DNA of 64,000 bases. It comes from Cherax quadricarinatus. Taxonomy: Eukaryota > Arthropoda > Malacostraca > Decapoda > Parastacidae. Both the position numbers and the translations under genes were made by a program. Shown here piece by piece: positions 9,462-20,208 of this stretch (position 1 is its first letter; the number at the start of each line of letters is the position of its first letter). Below the pieces are notes generated by a model, which saw nothing but the letters and a program-made list of their open reading frames with translations, did no database searches and had not been told where the DNA came from. The stretch covers positions 1 to 64,000 of the forward strand of contig NW_027196391.1 of the NCBI RefSeq assembly GCF_038502225.1, in the 5' to 3' direction.

Positions 9462-12407
9462 CTATGATGTATCCTACTGGGGATCTGTATAAACCAATTC
9501 CTTCCCTAAACGTCTGTTGTGTAGACAGGAAGTCATCTATCTGATTGGCTCCCACCAGGATACCTACATTTCTGACTGTGTCAGTGGTAATTCCCTGGTC
9601 TGCCAGCTTCACGTCAAGGTCTTTCAATCACTTAGCTGCTGCGGCAAGACCTCTCGCTGTAACTGCCGTGGGTAACGTCTCTACCACCAAGGCTGTAATG
9701 TCTCTGTGACATCCACCACATCATAAGATTTGGGTGGGGCCTGACTTATAGCCCCTCCCAACATCATACTATCTTTCCTTGTGGCCTTCAACTTTAATTT
9801 AGCCACCAACTTCTTTGTTATCAAGGATACTTGTGCTCCCGAGTCAAAGAATAATCGGGTTGTTTCGGACCTGTGCCCATTCACAACCTTTGCCATGACT
9901 GTAGGTAGGGCAGCACCTCCGTGATTCTCACTCGGATTAGAGACTTCACTCCCACTAATCATGCTGGCTACCATTTCAGGCTCAGACTCACTTTCTATCT
10001 CTACCTGAGAGATATCCCTAGTAGCCTGGGGTTCCCTTAAATTATTGGGACATAGTGCAGTATGGTGCTTACCTTTGCAACAGACTCGACACTCACTGAG
10101 CTGGGTGCCACAGTCTCTCGCAAAGTGTTCCCCACAACTCTTGAAGCAGAGTCTCAACTCCTTTAGTCTCTGTTGCCTACTACTCAGTGTTGTATACTCC
10201 GGGCAACTCGTGCTAGCGTGTTCGCCTTCGCAGAACATGCATATTCTGGCATGATTGCCTCTGAGGTTCTGCTTAGAGGTTCTTACCTTAGACACTTCTT
10301 TACCATAGTACACTCCAACGTTAGTTGTATGAGCTTTAGACTGATCTCTCGAGATCTTTGAGTAACTGTCTGGGTTTTTATGTGGTGATGGTGGTGACTC
10401 TTCTCTCACACCTATACTCAAATGAGAAACGAGATCTCCCAACCCCTCAACAATTTGTTGTATCGTAAACCTATTCATCCGATATTTTAAGTGTAACTCA
10501 TGCACTGTAGTGCTAGCCAGTTTCCTCTGAATCACCTGGCTAAGGACCCATTCTGAATCATCCTCATCATGCAAATCTCTGAAACTATTTGTCAAGCTCA
10601 TAATTTCAATACGGAACTTCTCTAGGCTTTGACGGTCATGTCAGCAAGCCTCTAGATCCAACAACTGATAAAGTATGGCCACTTTTATCTCTTCAGTGTT
10701 GCCAAACATGTCTTCTAACTGGTCTTTGGCATGTTGGTAATTAGTGTCAGTAATCTGGTAGTGCCGGACCAAGTCTAAGGCTTTACCCTTGAGCTGTAAC
10801 CGCAAATACTGCAATTTGACGGCATCTGACAAATCATTCCTGTCATCTATCTGGGCTTTAACCCTTTGACTATTTCAGGCCCCTTTCTGAAACTGTCATT
10901 CTATGTTGCTAAATTTTTGAAAAAAAAAAAAAAAATATTTTTTCTTATGAAATGATAATCTTTTCCCGATGGTAATGACACCAAAAGTTCGAAATTTGGT
11001 CGAAAACTCATGGAATTATGCTCCCGCGAAGTTAGCAGTCTCGGCGACATATGCGTATCGGCGATTTCGCCGACTTTGAGCCCTATTTTCAGCCAATTCC
11101 GTTGTTCCAGTTGACCAAACTCATAGCTATTTCTTTAGAACTCCATTTTATCTATCAGCTGAGTACAAGAAACCTCCCATTTACCAATTTGGACTACCCA
11201 TATTGTGGTCAGAAATTGGCAATTTGGCCAATTTCACACAAACTAAAAAAGATGCCAATTTCAAAATAGGGTCCAGAATAAACAAGGTAGACATTCTTGG
11301 CACTAAAATAACATATCCTCTGTTCATTAGTCACATCTCTAGGCCCCTCTTATATTATTATTGCATTCTATTTTGATTTTTTATTCATACAAAAAAATAC
11401 AAAATTTACTGTTATGCAGACTACTGCATTATTGTAAAAATGGTATAAATAATATCAGTGCACTAGTGAAAGAATATTAGACTCCCCAGTTGACATGTAT
11501 TGGACATGTGGTGTGATTTGTTTACTCCTGAATATGGGTAAAAATCGAACATTTCCGCTACTTTGAGCTAAGTTTCAAGGTCGTTTTCATCGTCAAAGTA
11601 ATGAAAATCATCTCTATTTCTGTAAAATGTTTTCCATTTTATCACCTAAGACCATGAAAACGCAAATACATCGATAAATACTATACGAAAATACACCTCA
11701 AAGTCGGCGTTTTAATCCAAAAAAAAACGATCAGTTTTTTTTTTCTCATTAAGCACTGTGTGCTGCAGGATTTTTTTTATGTGGTGCACAGTGACCACAC
11801 AGACCCATTCTCTCACATGTGGGCCTACCAGCTTTCTTCCGCTTGATTTGAAACCGCTAGAATTATTGAGTATATATGTCTGAAACACTGGCTCGTAAGA
11901 CGTATATATACGACCAAAACAGTCAAAGGGTTAAACTGATCCCAGAAAGCAATGTACTCTGTTAGGGTTCCGTCGAATGTCAGTAAATTCAACTGGGGCA
12001 ACCTGGGCAACATACTGACAGGTGTGTGGCTGTTTGAGGTACCTGCGGTGTTCGACACCACACTTGGAATACTAGCCTTTAATGTATTTATCTTTGTACG
12101 TATTCATCTCCTGTTGACAATCTACATCATCCTTAGTGAATTCGTCCTGAGCCTGCCGAAGACTATCCTGGGATTCACCATCCTCAATAGCCTGTAGCTC
12201 ATATGCTGAGAATACTTGTTCGTAGGCTTCCCATTTTTCCCCCAAACACTTCAAGCAGTCTTGCAAATCATCGCAGTCTACTTTACTGCATTGGCAAGTA
12301 GCCTTGCACCTGTTGTGCGTTCTGTTCAGATGCCCTTTGTATGCCGCCACTGATCGTTTTAATTTTGCTAACAATGAACCAGACTCTTCTGAACTCCCAT
12401 CTGCCAT
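9421..12407 (-). pseudogene. BEL/Pao gag-protease (broken by a MITE and stops)
   Basis: Starts ATG at 12407 (MADGSSEESGSLLAKLKR), an N-terminal coiled-coil-like part. 12061-11935 has LPQLNLLTFDGTLTEYIAFWD, here cited by its LTFDG core, the DUF1759 capsid-like signature. A MITE then interrupts; deleting it with one TTAA gives a frame reading DQFKAQIDDRND into AVKLQYLRLQLKGKAL (10832-10641). 10601-9681 holds cysteine-rich knuckles (CMFCEGEHASTSC, CRVCCKGKHHTALC) and the protease FFDSGAQVSLI. 9627-9421 continues with VGILVGANQIDDFLS. Breaks lie near 10620 and 9680. Gag packages RNA and the protease matures it in an active element; this copy cannot. Confidence 0.82.
10862..11930. mobile_element. 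piggyBac MITE, family A, copy 1
   Basis: TTAA at 10858-10861 and 11931-11934 flank CCCTTTGACTA...AGTCAAAGGG. 1069 bp. The interior has no transposase; its only notable frame (MRIGDFADFEP, 11051) also appears in copy 2 with changes that do not look selected. Subterminal sequence at 11898 has CGTATATATACG. It splits the BEL gag frame precisely. Confidence 0.92.
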
Positions 12408-13272
12408 TGTCGAGGTTTAATTAGGAGTGTGACACTAATTGTACTTTACTCAGTCCATCCCACAGCACGTCACGGTTTTAGGCAAGAATGAACGAGTCTC
12501 AAGGCTCCTCACCAAGTTAACGATTCCCTTTATTATATTGACCCTACTCTGAATCAAAAATGTACCCTGTTAGCTCTCAAGTCCCAATCGAAATGTGTAT
12601 CGATGTGAAAGCTTAACCTAGCAATTTACTGTACAATGTCAGCAAATAATTACAGGACTTAACCTAGTCTCAGGTACAATTCACAAATCCCACATTAAAA
12701 TGACTCAATAAAAATACGGTATACAAATTAAAAAATCACTTGGTTAGCACAAATAAATTCAACAATTCAACTTGTGAAACAGTAAATGAATAATGTATGT
12801 AAACAGCTTGGCCTAACTGTGCCCAGCTTACTCAGTCTAGCGTGGATGGTTGGATAAGGTAAATCCTAACCTAACTAATGTGCCATAGCCTAAACCTGGC
12901 TTAGAATTCACATAAAATAATAACTAGGTTAAATCAGTCCTAGCTACTATAACTGTTGTAAATATTGCACAAGCCTAGCCTAACTGTGGCTACCTTGCAA
13001 ATCCACTGTAAGTAATTAACACACAAGTCTCCTACTCTGGATTACTTGTAATCACTGTAAATAATTAAATTCACAAGCTTCTCTAGCCTACCTGGCCTGC
13101 CTGTAAATTACTGCAAATAACAGCTTCTGTGTATAGTCAGCTTGGCTTAGCCTCTGTGTAACTCTGGGCCTAGGTGTGCTAACTTAACCTAACTCTGTTA
13201 AACTGGTTCCTAACTGTGACCTAGCTATGTTAATTTTAACCTAGCTATTCCACATCACAGTTCAAAGGACCA
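12408..13272 (-). other. BEL/Pao leader and remaining LTR sequence
   Basis: No protein motif. Lies between the right direct repeat and the gag start. Rich in CCTAACCTAG-like words (TTAACCTAGCTA, AACCTAACT), a low-complexity character distinct from its flanks. Probably LTR plus untranslated leader; I could not fix the LTR end or a primer-binding site. Confidence 0.5.
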
Positions 13273-13541
13273 CTTGTGAAAATTTGTCTGGACTGCCTCC
13301 AAGTGAGTCGTCTACCCTGGCAAGCTCTGTTGATACCGAGCTCTGACATTGGTACCTCAGCCTCACAAGTGGCTTATAGGACAGATTTTCATAAATGACT
13401 GATGTTGCAAGAAATCTCGCCTGCATGCACGTTTAAAGGACTAACTTACTTGGTGATGTAGAAGCTATTATGGTCTTGAACCTCCCTAAGCTTAGCCCCT
13501 TGGACTTCCCCTCAGAAACCACATGCAACCGGGAGCCTTAA
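13273..13541 (-). repeat. Right direct repeat (LTR part) of the BEL/Pao remnant
   Basis: Partner of 7941-8209. It ends at TTAA (13538-13541), where CCCTTTGTTAGGCAAG, a piggyBac-type terminus, begins. The continuation seen after TTAA in the left copy (TTCCTGCAATATTCG) is not found to the right in this window, so the outer remainder is lost or displaced. Confidence 0.75.
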
Positions 13542-13544
13542 CCC

Positions 13545-13577
13545 TTTGTTAGGCAAGAACGACAATTGTCGTTCTTG
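13545..13577. repeat. Subterminal inverted repeat of piggyBac B
   Basis: AAGAACGACAATTGTCGTTCTT at 13556-13577, cited here by its half AAGAACGACAA, is a perfect 11-bp-arm palindrome just inside the terminus. Such subterminal palindromes are common transposase-binding sites in piggyBac elements; the role here is inferred. Confidence 0.6.
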
Positions 13578-13800
13578 AAAGCATGACATTTGGTGCATTC
13601 CTTCTACACCCACTGCGCATCTTGGTTCCCATTCTCTATTTCTGACCAATCACAAGCCTTCCCTGAGTCGCTCCAGCTAAGTGGTGATGGCTTCTGTTTG
13701 CTTCCAGTTGGTTGAGAGACCAAAATGTAAACACTTCTAGCTTGGCGTCGCTAAGAGACTTTTTTTCATCGAGTGACACTCACATACCCTAGGAATTTAA

Positions 13801-14875
13801 CCCTTTGACTGTTTTCGACGTATAAATACGTCTTACGAGCCAATGTTTCTGACGTATATATACTCAATAATTCTAGCGGCTTCAAATCAAGTGGGAGAAA
13901 GCTGGTAGGCCCACATGTGAGAGAATGGGTCTGTGTGGTCAGTGTGCACCACATAAAAAAAATCCTGCAGCACACATTACGTAATGAGAAAAAAAAAACT
14001 GATCGTTTTTTTGGAATAAAACACCGACTTTGAGGTGTATTTTCGTATAGTATTTATCGTTGTATTCGCGTTTTCATGGTCTTAGGTGATAAAATGGAAA
14101 ACATATTACAGAAATAGAGATGATTTTCATTACTTTTACGATGAAAACGACCTTGAAACTGAGCTCAAAGTAGCGGAAATGTTCGATTTTTACCAATGTT
14201 CAAGAGTACATAAATCACACCACACGTCCAATACACGTCAACTGGGGAGTCTAATATTCTTTCACTAGTGCACTGATATTATTTATACCATTTTTACAAT
14301 AATGCAGTCGTCTGCATAACAGTAAATTTTGTATTTTTTTGTATGAATAAAAAATCAAAATAGAAAGCAATAATAATATAAGAGGGGCCTAGAGATGTGA
14401 ATAATGAACAGAGCATATGATATTTTAGTGCCACGAATGTCTACCTTGTTTATTCTGGACCCTATTTTGAAATTGGCATCGTTTTTTATTTTGCGTGAAA
14501 TTGGCCAAATTGCCAATTTCTGACCACCATATTGGGTAGTCCAAATTAGTAAATGGGAGGTTTCTTGTACTCAGCTGATAGATAAAATGGAGTTCTAAAG
14601 AAATAGCTATGAGTTTGGTCAACTGGGACAATGGAATTGGCTGAAAATTGGGCTCAAAGTCGGCGAAATCGCCGATACGCATATGTCGCCGAGACCGCTA
14701 ACTTCGCGGGAGCATAATTCCACGAGTTTTCGACCAAATTTAGAACTTTTGGTGTCATTACCATCGGGAAAAGATTCTCTATCATTTCATAAGAAAAAAT
14801 AATTTTTTTTTTTTTTTCAAAAATTGAGCGACATAGAATGACAGTTTCAGAGAGGGGCCTGAAACAGTCAAAGGG
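13801..14875. mobile_element. piggyBac MITE, family A, copy 2 (inverted)
   Basis: TTAA at 13797-13800 and 14876-14879 flank CCCTTTGACTG...CAGTCAAAGGG. 1075 bp, nearly the same length as copy 1 and in the opposite orientation: the segment starting ATGCGTATCGGCGATTTCGC in copy 1 appears reverse-complemented near 14670. No transposase. Confidence 0.92.
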
Positions 14876-15266
14876 TTAACCTCTACAATGTCAGTAAGTA
14901 CTCATTTGTGTTTCTAGTGTGTAAATGAATAGTTTAGGCACATTTTGATATATATATATATACAGGAGGGCCCCACTTATATGGCAGGTTAGGTTCCAGG
15001 CTACCGTCGTAAAGCGGAAACCGCCGTAAAGTGGAACACCCTTTTTTTCCACTTATAAATGCATACAAACACTAGATAACAAGTTTACACTAACATATAT
15101 TAAGTTAGCAATAGAACCAGGCATCAAAAAACAATAAAAAAGTACAATACACACATAGTGCACTCATTACTTACCTTAAAATATTTATAGTCTTAATCTA
15201 GGGTGAGACAAGTAGTATTTATTGTAAGAAATCGTGTGGTATGTATGGTAATAGCCAGGCTACCTT

Positions 15267-15560
15267 ATCGTAAAGGGTTCTTGAATGGAGATATCGTAGG
15301 TTGAAAGTAGACACACTTGTAGGATGGTAAATGTATTGTCAGACTGAGATGAGAGACGGAGCCCAGTGCCTAGCCTGTCTACGCCTTGAAGGTCTGCCGC
15401 CGAGTGAGGACGGGACAGAGGGATCACTGCCCATGTGTATCCCATGACGTCACACAAAGCCACAGGCCTACGAGGGATCTCGTGTCTAAAGCACAGGGAT
15501 GATACTAATATGCTATGCTATATAATACTGGGAATACAGGGATCAGCAACTATGCTGACA
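15267..15560 (-). repeat. gypsy 3' LTR (left)
   Basis: 294 bp. Differs from the right LTR at one position that I can find (TATGCTGACA against TATGTTGACA). Flanked outside by ACCTT at 15262-15266, repeated at 23962-23966. On the minus strand it starts TGTCAGCATAG. Confidence 0.95.
15445..15452. promoter_or_regulatory. CRE-like TGACGTCA in the gypsy LTR
   Basis: The full palindromic cAMP-response element consensus, present at the same place in the other LTR (23846-23853). A TATA-like ATTATATAG lies about 35 bases inside the minus-strand LTR start. Whether either works in transcription is inference. Confidence 0.4.
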
Positions 15561-15975
15561 GCTCGGTCATGTTACGTATGTCGTCCCGACATACACTACT
15601 ATACTATAGGCTGAACAGGCAGGCGGATCTGGGCTGATTCTATACAATAACAAATTCATATATAACTTAGAACTAATGGATGGTACAACATGATTTTGAC
15701 GTAATGGGTGTTAACGTAATCATTACAAACTATAAGAACAAATCATTATACAATATGGGTGGAATTGATCGATCGATCTGTATTCATGCACTCTACGTAT
15801 TCTGAGGAAGAATAAATATATACAAAGAAGTGTTTAACAGAAAGGCAGATTCGGTGCACTCAAATCTAGACTGTTAATTCTCAGAATACGGAGGGAACGT
15901 GAACACGAAAATTTCTGACAAACTGATCAGCTAATAACAAAACACACAGTTGACAAATTCATTCATCTCGGACAT
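15561..15975. other. Short region between gypsy pol and 3' LTR
   Basis: 415 bp with no long frame and no env-like sequence. I see no clear polypurine tract next to the LTR on the minus strand. Confidence 0.6.
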
Positions 15976-18900
15976 CTAATTATACAGACTATGTACATTT
16001 AAACCCAATTCTGCGAGGGTAAGGTTTACATATGCAGAATGGTTATCATCTCTGGGAGGATCGAATTCCTCTGCAATGGCTAACACATGCCTTGACTGAG
16101 AGAGATCTGAAGGAGTATCTACAAAAGATACTTGCGGGTTTCTCATTACTTGTCGAGTACGCAAGGAGTAACGACATTCAGGATGAGTATCTGACTGAGT
16201 ATCTGAGGTAGAGAGTACAGGATCAGGAGGATTGTCTGAATCTGTCACATTAGTCTGGGTAGCAATATCCTCAACATCGCATACTAATTTCATATGATCT
16301 AAATGCGATTCTTTGTATTTGCCAGTACTAATTTCTCTAACCTTATACTTATTTCCAGAGATATGTTCTACAACTCGATAAGGTCCGACAAACTTTTGAT
16401 CAAGCTTTGGCATTGCAGACGTTTTGTTAAAGTTAATCAGCATAACTCTCGAACCTACTTTGATTTTAGATGGCTTTGCTCGAGTGTTTGCGACTCTTGT
16501 AAATTCTGCTGTTGATTTATGAAGTGTTTCACGGATTCTTCTAAAAACACTCTGAGCTAAGCTGGTACGAGTTGCTACGAAATCATCAGGGTTGTAATTA
16601 GGTTTCGGGGTAGAATATAACAACTCATAGGGTAAACGCTTGTCTACACCATACAATGCATAATGTGGAGTATCACCTATGGAAGCATTGTAAGCAGAAT
16701 TCATGGCACACTGGACATCTGGTATAACTTCATCCCAAGTTTCACTATTGGGGTTGATAGTGGCTCGCAGGACATCAAGTACTTTCTTATTGGTTCGTTC
16801 CGCTAACCCATTGCTGGCAGGATGATGAGGAACAATGGTGGATTTAGAGATCTTGTATAAAGTACACAAATTTTCAAGAATCTCATTACAGAATTCACCT
16901 CCATTATCTGTTACTAAGGACTTTGGGGTGGTATGCCTGCAGATAATGCGTTCTTTAAACGCTTTAGCTACTGTCTCTGCAGTCTTATCTGCAATAGGAA
17001 CTAACTCACAATATCTGGTGAAATGGTCTACCATAACACACAGATGTTTATTGCCTTGGAAGGAACATTTAAAATTAGTTAACAAATCAAGGGCAACTCT
17101 TTCCCACGGTTCGCTAGTGGTTGGGTACACTTGGATTGGGTTAGGACCATTGACATTTCCTTTATGCTGCATACAGACACTACATTTCTTAACATACTCG
17201 GAAATGTCAGTTGCCATACGTGGCCAAAAGTATTTCATTCTGGCTTGTTTCACAGAACGATCCATACCAGGGTGTGCAACACCTGGTGCATCATGAACTA
17301 GCTGTAGAGCTACGTTCACTAGTGACTGTGGAATTACTAACTGGTAAACTCTTCTGCTTGGAGTACCCAACTCGGCTGTTCGATACAGTAATTCCTGACT
17401 CATTACAAAGTCACTAATGGGTGCTGGTGGCTTTACAGCAAGAATGAGATCTTCCTGGAGAAGGAATCGAATCACACCAGACCACAAGGGATCGGTTCTT
17501 TGTGCAGTTTTGACATCCTCGACAGTAAATGGAGGATCTGCAGTAACTACACTAACGTGTCGCGATAAAGCATCTGCGACTACATTTGACTTGCCAGGTA
17601 AATGTTCAAAAGTGGGATTGAACTCTTGGATAGTCAAGGTCCATCTGGCTAACCTTCCAGTAGGCTGTTTGTTCTGGAATAAAGGTATCAGTGGCGCATG
17701 ATCTGTCAAGACATGAACAGGGTACTGGTAAATGATGTCTCGGAAGTGCTTTAAAGACCATACTATTGCTAAAGCTTCTTGCTCCGTTACTGTATAATTA
17801 CGTTCAGCCTTCGTAAGGACTCGGCTAGCAAATGCAACTGCGTTGTACTTGCTATCAGTCTTCTGAGCTAGTACGGCACCTATGCCAATTGAACTAGCAT
17901 CAGTTGTCAGATAGAAGGGCTTAGAAAAATCTGGGAATTTCAAAATTGGAGCAGATGTTAGCTTTTCTTTTAGAGTTTGGAAAGCTGTTTCTTGACGGAA
18001 GGTCCAAACAAAAGGAGCATCTTTCTTAAGCAACTCAGTTAGAGGAGCGGCTATGGAAGAAAAATTAGCAATGAAAGATCTATAAAAACCTGCTAAGCCC
18101 ACAAAGGATCTTACGGCATCAGCAGTTTTGGGAGTTGGAAAATTTAGTACTGCAGTTACTTTACTTTGGTCAGTCGTAACCCCTCTAGGAGTGACTACGT
18201 GACCAAGAAACTTAATTTCTGATCTGAAAAATTGGCATTTAGACAGTTTGATCTTTAAATTTGCTTCTTCAAGCTTTCCAAGTACTGTATCAAGTCTTTT
18301 CAGATGTGTGTCCATGTCTTCGGACATGACGATTACGTCGTCTAAGTACACCATAAGTGCTTTACCTATCAGACCTCTAAAGATATTGGTCATGAGTCTA
18401 GAGAACGTGATAGGAGACGATCGTAATCCAAACGCCATACGGAGGAAATGATAATGACCTGTGGGAGTGGAGAAAGCTGTTAACTCTTGGCTGTCCTCGT
18501 GAAGAGGGACTTGCCAAAACCCTTGTAACAAGTCCAGGGTCGAGAAGACTTTGTTATCTCCGATATTGCGTAAAAGGTCACCTAATACAGGAAGTGGGAA
18601 ACGATCTGGAATGGTTTTCGCGTTTAACTTCCTAAAGTCAATCACCGGGCGCCAAGTGCCATCCTTCTTAGGCACTAGGATCAAGGGCGCATTCCAGGGT
18701 GAATTGCTATGTGCAATAACTCCATCATTGAGCATTTGATTGATCAGTTCCTCTGCGACAGCAACTTGTGAATGAGGCATTCTGTACGCAGGTATGTAAA
18801 TAGGTCTAGTACCAGGTTCAAGTGGAATACGATGGGACAATAAGTTCGTTATACCCATCTTCTCACCTGGTAAGGCAATAGCTTTACGACGTTTGTTCAA

Positions 18901-20208
18901 CAGAGTCAACAAACGCTTGACTTCGTCTGGGAAGTCCGTGGGAGCTAAGTCTTTCTCCTCAACTGGTGAAACAGGTTGATCTGGTGAAGAGGATGAGGTC
19001 TCCCCGGTAGAAATAGCACCGACCCACTGGTCAGGTGACACGTCATCCTGTACTTGAACAGGGTAAGGATAGTGAACTAGGTCAACGAGGTTGGTATTTG
19101 CTCTGAGACGAACACTGTGACCCAAAGTGTTAGCAAGGAGTAAATGGATCTTACTGTCTCTTACAATGTGTAAGGAAGATTCAACAAATAAACCTTTGAC
19201 CTTGCAGGAATCACTGTCAACTAGGACGGTATCACCATCTGGAACATTAGGAACAACAACAGACACTCTAGTGAGAGCACTAGCCGCAACAGAGACGTCT
19301 TTCTGCAAACGGCATGTGACATCAACAAGAGATGGCATTACTAGTTCCAAGTAATCGTTTTCTGACAAGGCATCCCCTGTGGAGAAACTACTACTCGAAC
19401 TAGCAGTCATTGCAGGGATAGGCTGTGCACTCAAGGCTGTCTGAGTGTCCTCGGACACTTGAGGCAACGGAACACTATCCTGCAAGTCTGAAGGTATAGG
19501 TGGAACACTAATGGGAGTGACAGAATTACCAGTGCCTGACCGCTTGGGTACGCTACTGGAAAATGCATTGGCTTGTAAGGACTTAATGCGTACATCATAC
19601 TCTGCAGCAGTATGACAGATTTCTGATCCAAGCTGGTAACCCCAGAATGGAACGATTAAGTCATCTATTTGGGCATGCCATCGGTACGGGTCGAGCACAA
19701 TGCGTAAGTCTCGCATGGAAGCAAATCCCAGAAGAAGGTCACCAGGGAAAGTAATCTGGTCGACAACAAGAAAAGCAGCAGTAAAGTCTCTGCCTTGGAT
19801 AGTAAAGGTGAGCGAAGTCTGACCTCGGACTCGCAGAAGAGAACCAGCTACTCCACTAAGGGAGGTTACAGTAGTTGGTTCAACGAGGAGGACACGCCGC
19901 AACCGCTTCTCTTTAAACAAGCTAGACCTAATGATATTAACTTGCGCACCAGAGTCCATGAACACATGAACGGGCGCATTATGGACAGAAGCTTGTACTA
20001 ATGGACCAATCGTTGCATTAGGAGTTATATGCAAACAGGAGGGTGAGTTGTCATCGGAGAAAGGATTTTCTACTTCATCCCCAAATTCTTCTACGTCAGA
20101 GACATGTGAAGCCACATCATCAGCAGGATTGTCATTCTCGATACTGCTTAAGGCTTCAAAGGAATTGTGAACGGGGATGGTGTACTCATTATCACTTACC
20201 GTCACCAT
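15976..20208 (-). CDS. pol: Ty3/gypsy Pol polyprotein (protease, RT, RNase H, integrase)
   Basis: 1410 residues without a stop. Protease motif MDSGAQVNII at about residue 84. Reverse transcriptase about 480-700 with PVIDFRKLN and the YLDD active site at 621-624. RNase H about 760-880, beginning LTTDASSIGIGA. Integrase zinc site (HPGMD near 979; CSVC at 1009-1012), then catalytic Asp near 1041 (ALDLL), Asp 1101 (TDNGGEF) and Glu 1137 (LAERT), the DX35E spacing of retroviral-type integrases. A C-terminal GPYRV module follows near 1300. It copies element RNA into DNA and inserts it in the nucleus. The ATG overlaps the gag stop in a -1 frame, so expression by frameshifting or re-initiation is likely. 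Confidence 0.96.
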   Translation of the reverse strand: MVTVSDNEYTIPVHNSFEALSSIENDNPADDVASHVSDVEEFGDEVENPFSDDNSPSCLHITPNATIGPLVQASVHNAPVHVFMDSGAQVNIIRSSLFKEKRLRRVLLVEPTTVTSLSGVAGSLLRVRGQTSLTFTIQGRDFTAAFLVVDQITFPGDLLLGFASMRDLRIVLDPYRWHAQIDDLIVPFWGYQLGSEICHTAAEYDVRIKSLQANAFSSSVPKRSGTGNSVTPISVPPIPSDLQDSVPLPQVSEDTQTALSAQPIPAMTASSSSSFSTGDALSENDYLELVMPSLVDVTCRLQKDVSVAASALTRVSVVVPNVPDGDTVLVDSDSCKVKGLFVESSLHIVRDSKIHLLLANTLGHSVRLRANTNLVDLVHYPYPVQVQDDVSPDQWVGAISTGETSSSSPDQPVSPVEEKDLAPTDFPDEVKRLLTLLNKRRKAIALPGEKMGITNLLSHRIPLEPGTRPIYIPAYRMPHSQVAVAEELINQMLNDGVIAHSNSPWNAPLILVPKKDGTWRPVIDFRKLNAKTIPDRFPLPVLGDLLRNIGDNKVFSTLDLLQGFWQVPLHEDSQELTAFSTPTGHYHFLRMAFGLRSSPITFSRLMTNIFRGLIGKALMVYLDDVIVMSEDMDTHLKRLDTVLGKLEEANLKIKLSKCQFFRSEIKFLGHVVTPRGVTTDQSKVTAVLNFPTPKTADAVRSFVGLAGFYRSFIANFSSIAAPLTELLKKDAPFVWTFRQETAFQTLKEKLTSAPILKFPDFSKPFYLTTDASSIGIGAVLAQKTDSKYNAVAFASRVLTKAERNYTVTEQEALAIVWSLKHFRDIIYQYPVHVLTDHAPLIPLFQNKQPTGRLARWTLTIQEFNPTFEHLPGKSNVVADALSRHVSVVTADPPFTVEDVKTAQRTDPLWSGVIRFLLQEDLILAVKPPAPISDFVMSQELLYRTAELGTPSRRVYQLVIPQSLVNVALQLVHDAPGVAHPGMDRSVKQARMKYFWPRMATDISEYVKKCSVCMQHKGNVNGPNPIQVYPTTSEPWERVALDLLTNFKCSFQGNKHLCVMVDHFTRYCELVPIADKTAETVAKAFKERIICRHTTPKSLVTDNGGEFCNEILENLCTLYKISKSTIVPHHPASNGLAERTNKKVLDVLRATINPNSETWDEVIPDVQCAMNSAYNASIGDTPHYALYGVDKRLPYELLYSTPKPNYNPDDFVATRTSLAQSVFRRIRETLHKSTAEFTRVANTRAKPSKIKVGSRVMLINFNKTSAMPKLDQKFVGPYRVVEHISGNKYKVREISTGKYKESHLDHMKLVCDVEDIATQTNVTDSDNPPDPVLSTSDTQSDTHPECRYSLRTRQVMRNPQVSFVDTPSDLSQSRHVLAIAEEFDPPRDDNHSAYVNLTLAELGLNVHSLYN

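Larger units (their letters stand above)
7941..13541 (-). mobile_element. BEL/Pao LTR retrotransposon remnant
   Basis: Reads right to left: right LTR part, a leader (12408-13272), gag with DUF1759-type sequence, zinc knuckles, aspartic protease, an unassigned downstream piece, left LTR part. Reverse transcriptase, RNase H and integrase are absent; only about 1.2 kb lies between the protease and the left repeat, against several kb expected. A piggyBac MITE (10862-11930) interrupts gag. The element is dead and its pol was deleted. Confidence 0.82.

Noticed and set aside
11051..11269. MRIGDFADFEP frame, also at 14425-14682, as a conserved small protein
   Set aside because: It lies in the same MITE in both cases and the copies diverge by frameshift after about 45 codons, so it shows shared descent and not coding constraint.
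15561..15975. env gene making the gypsy element an envelope-bearing type
   Set aside because: Only 415 bp lie between pol and the LTR, with no long frame.
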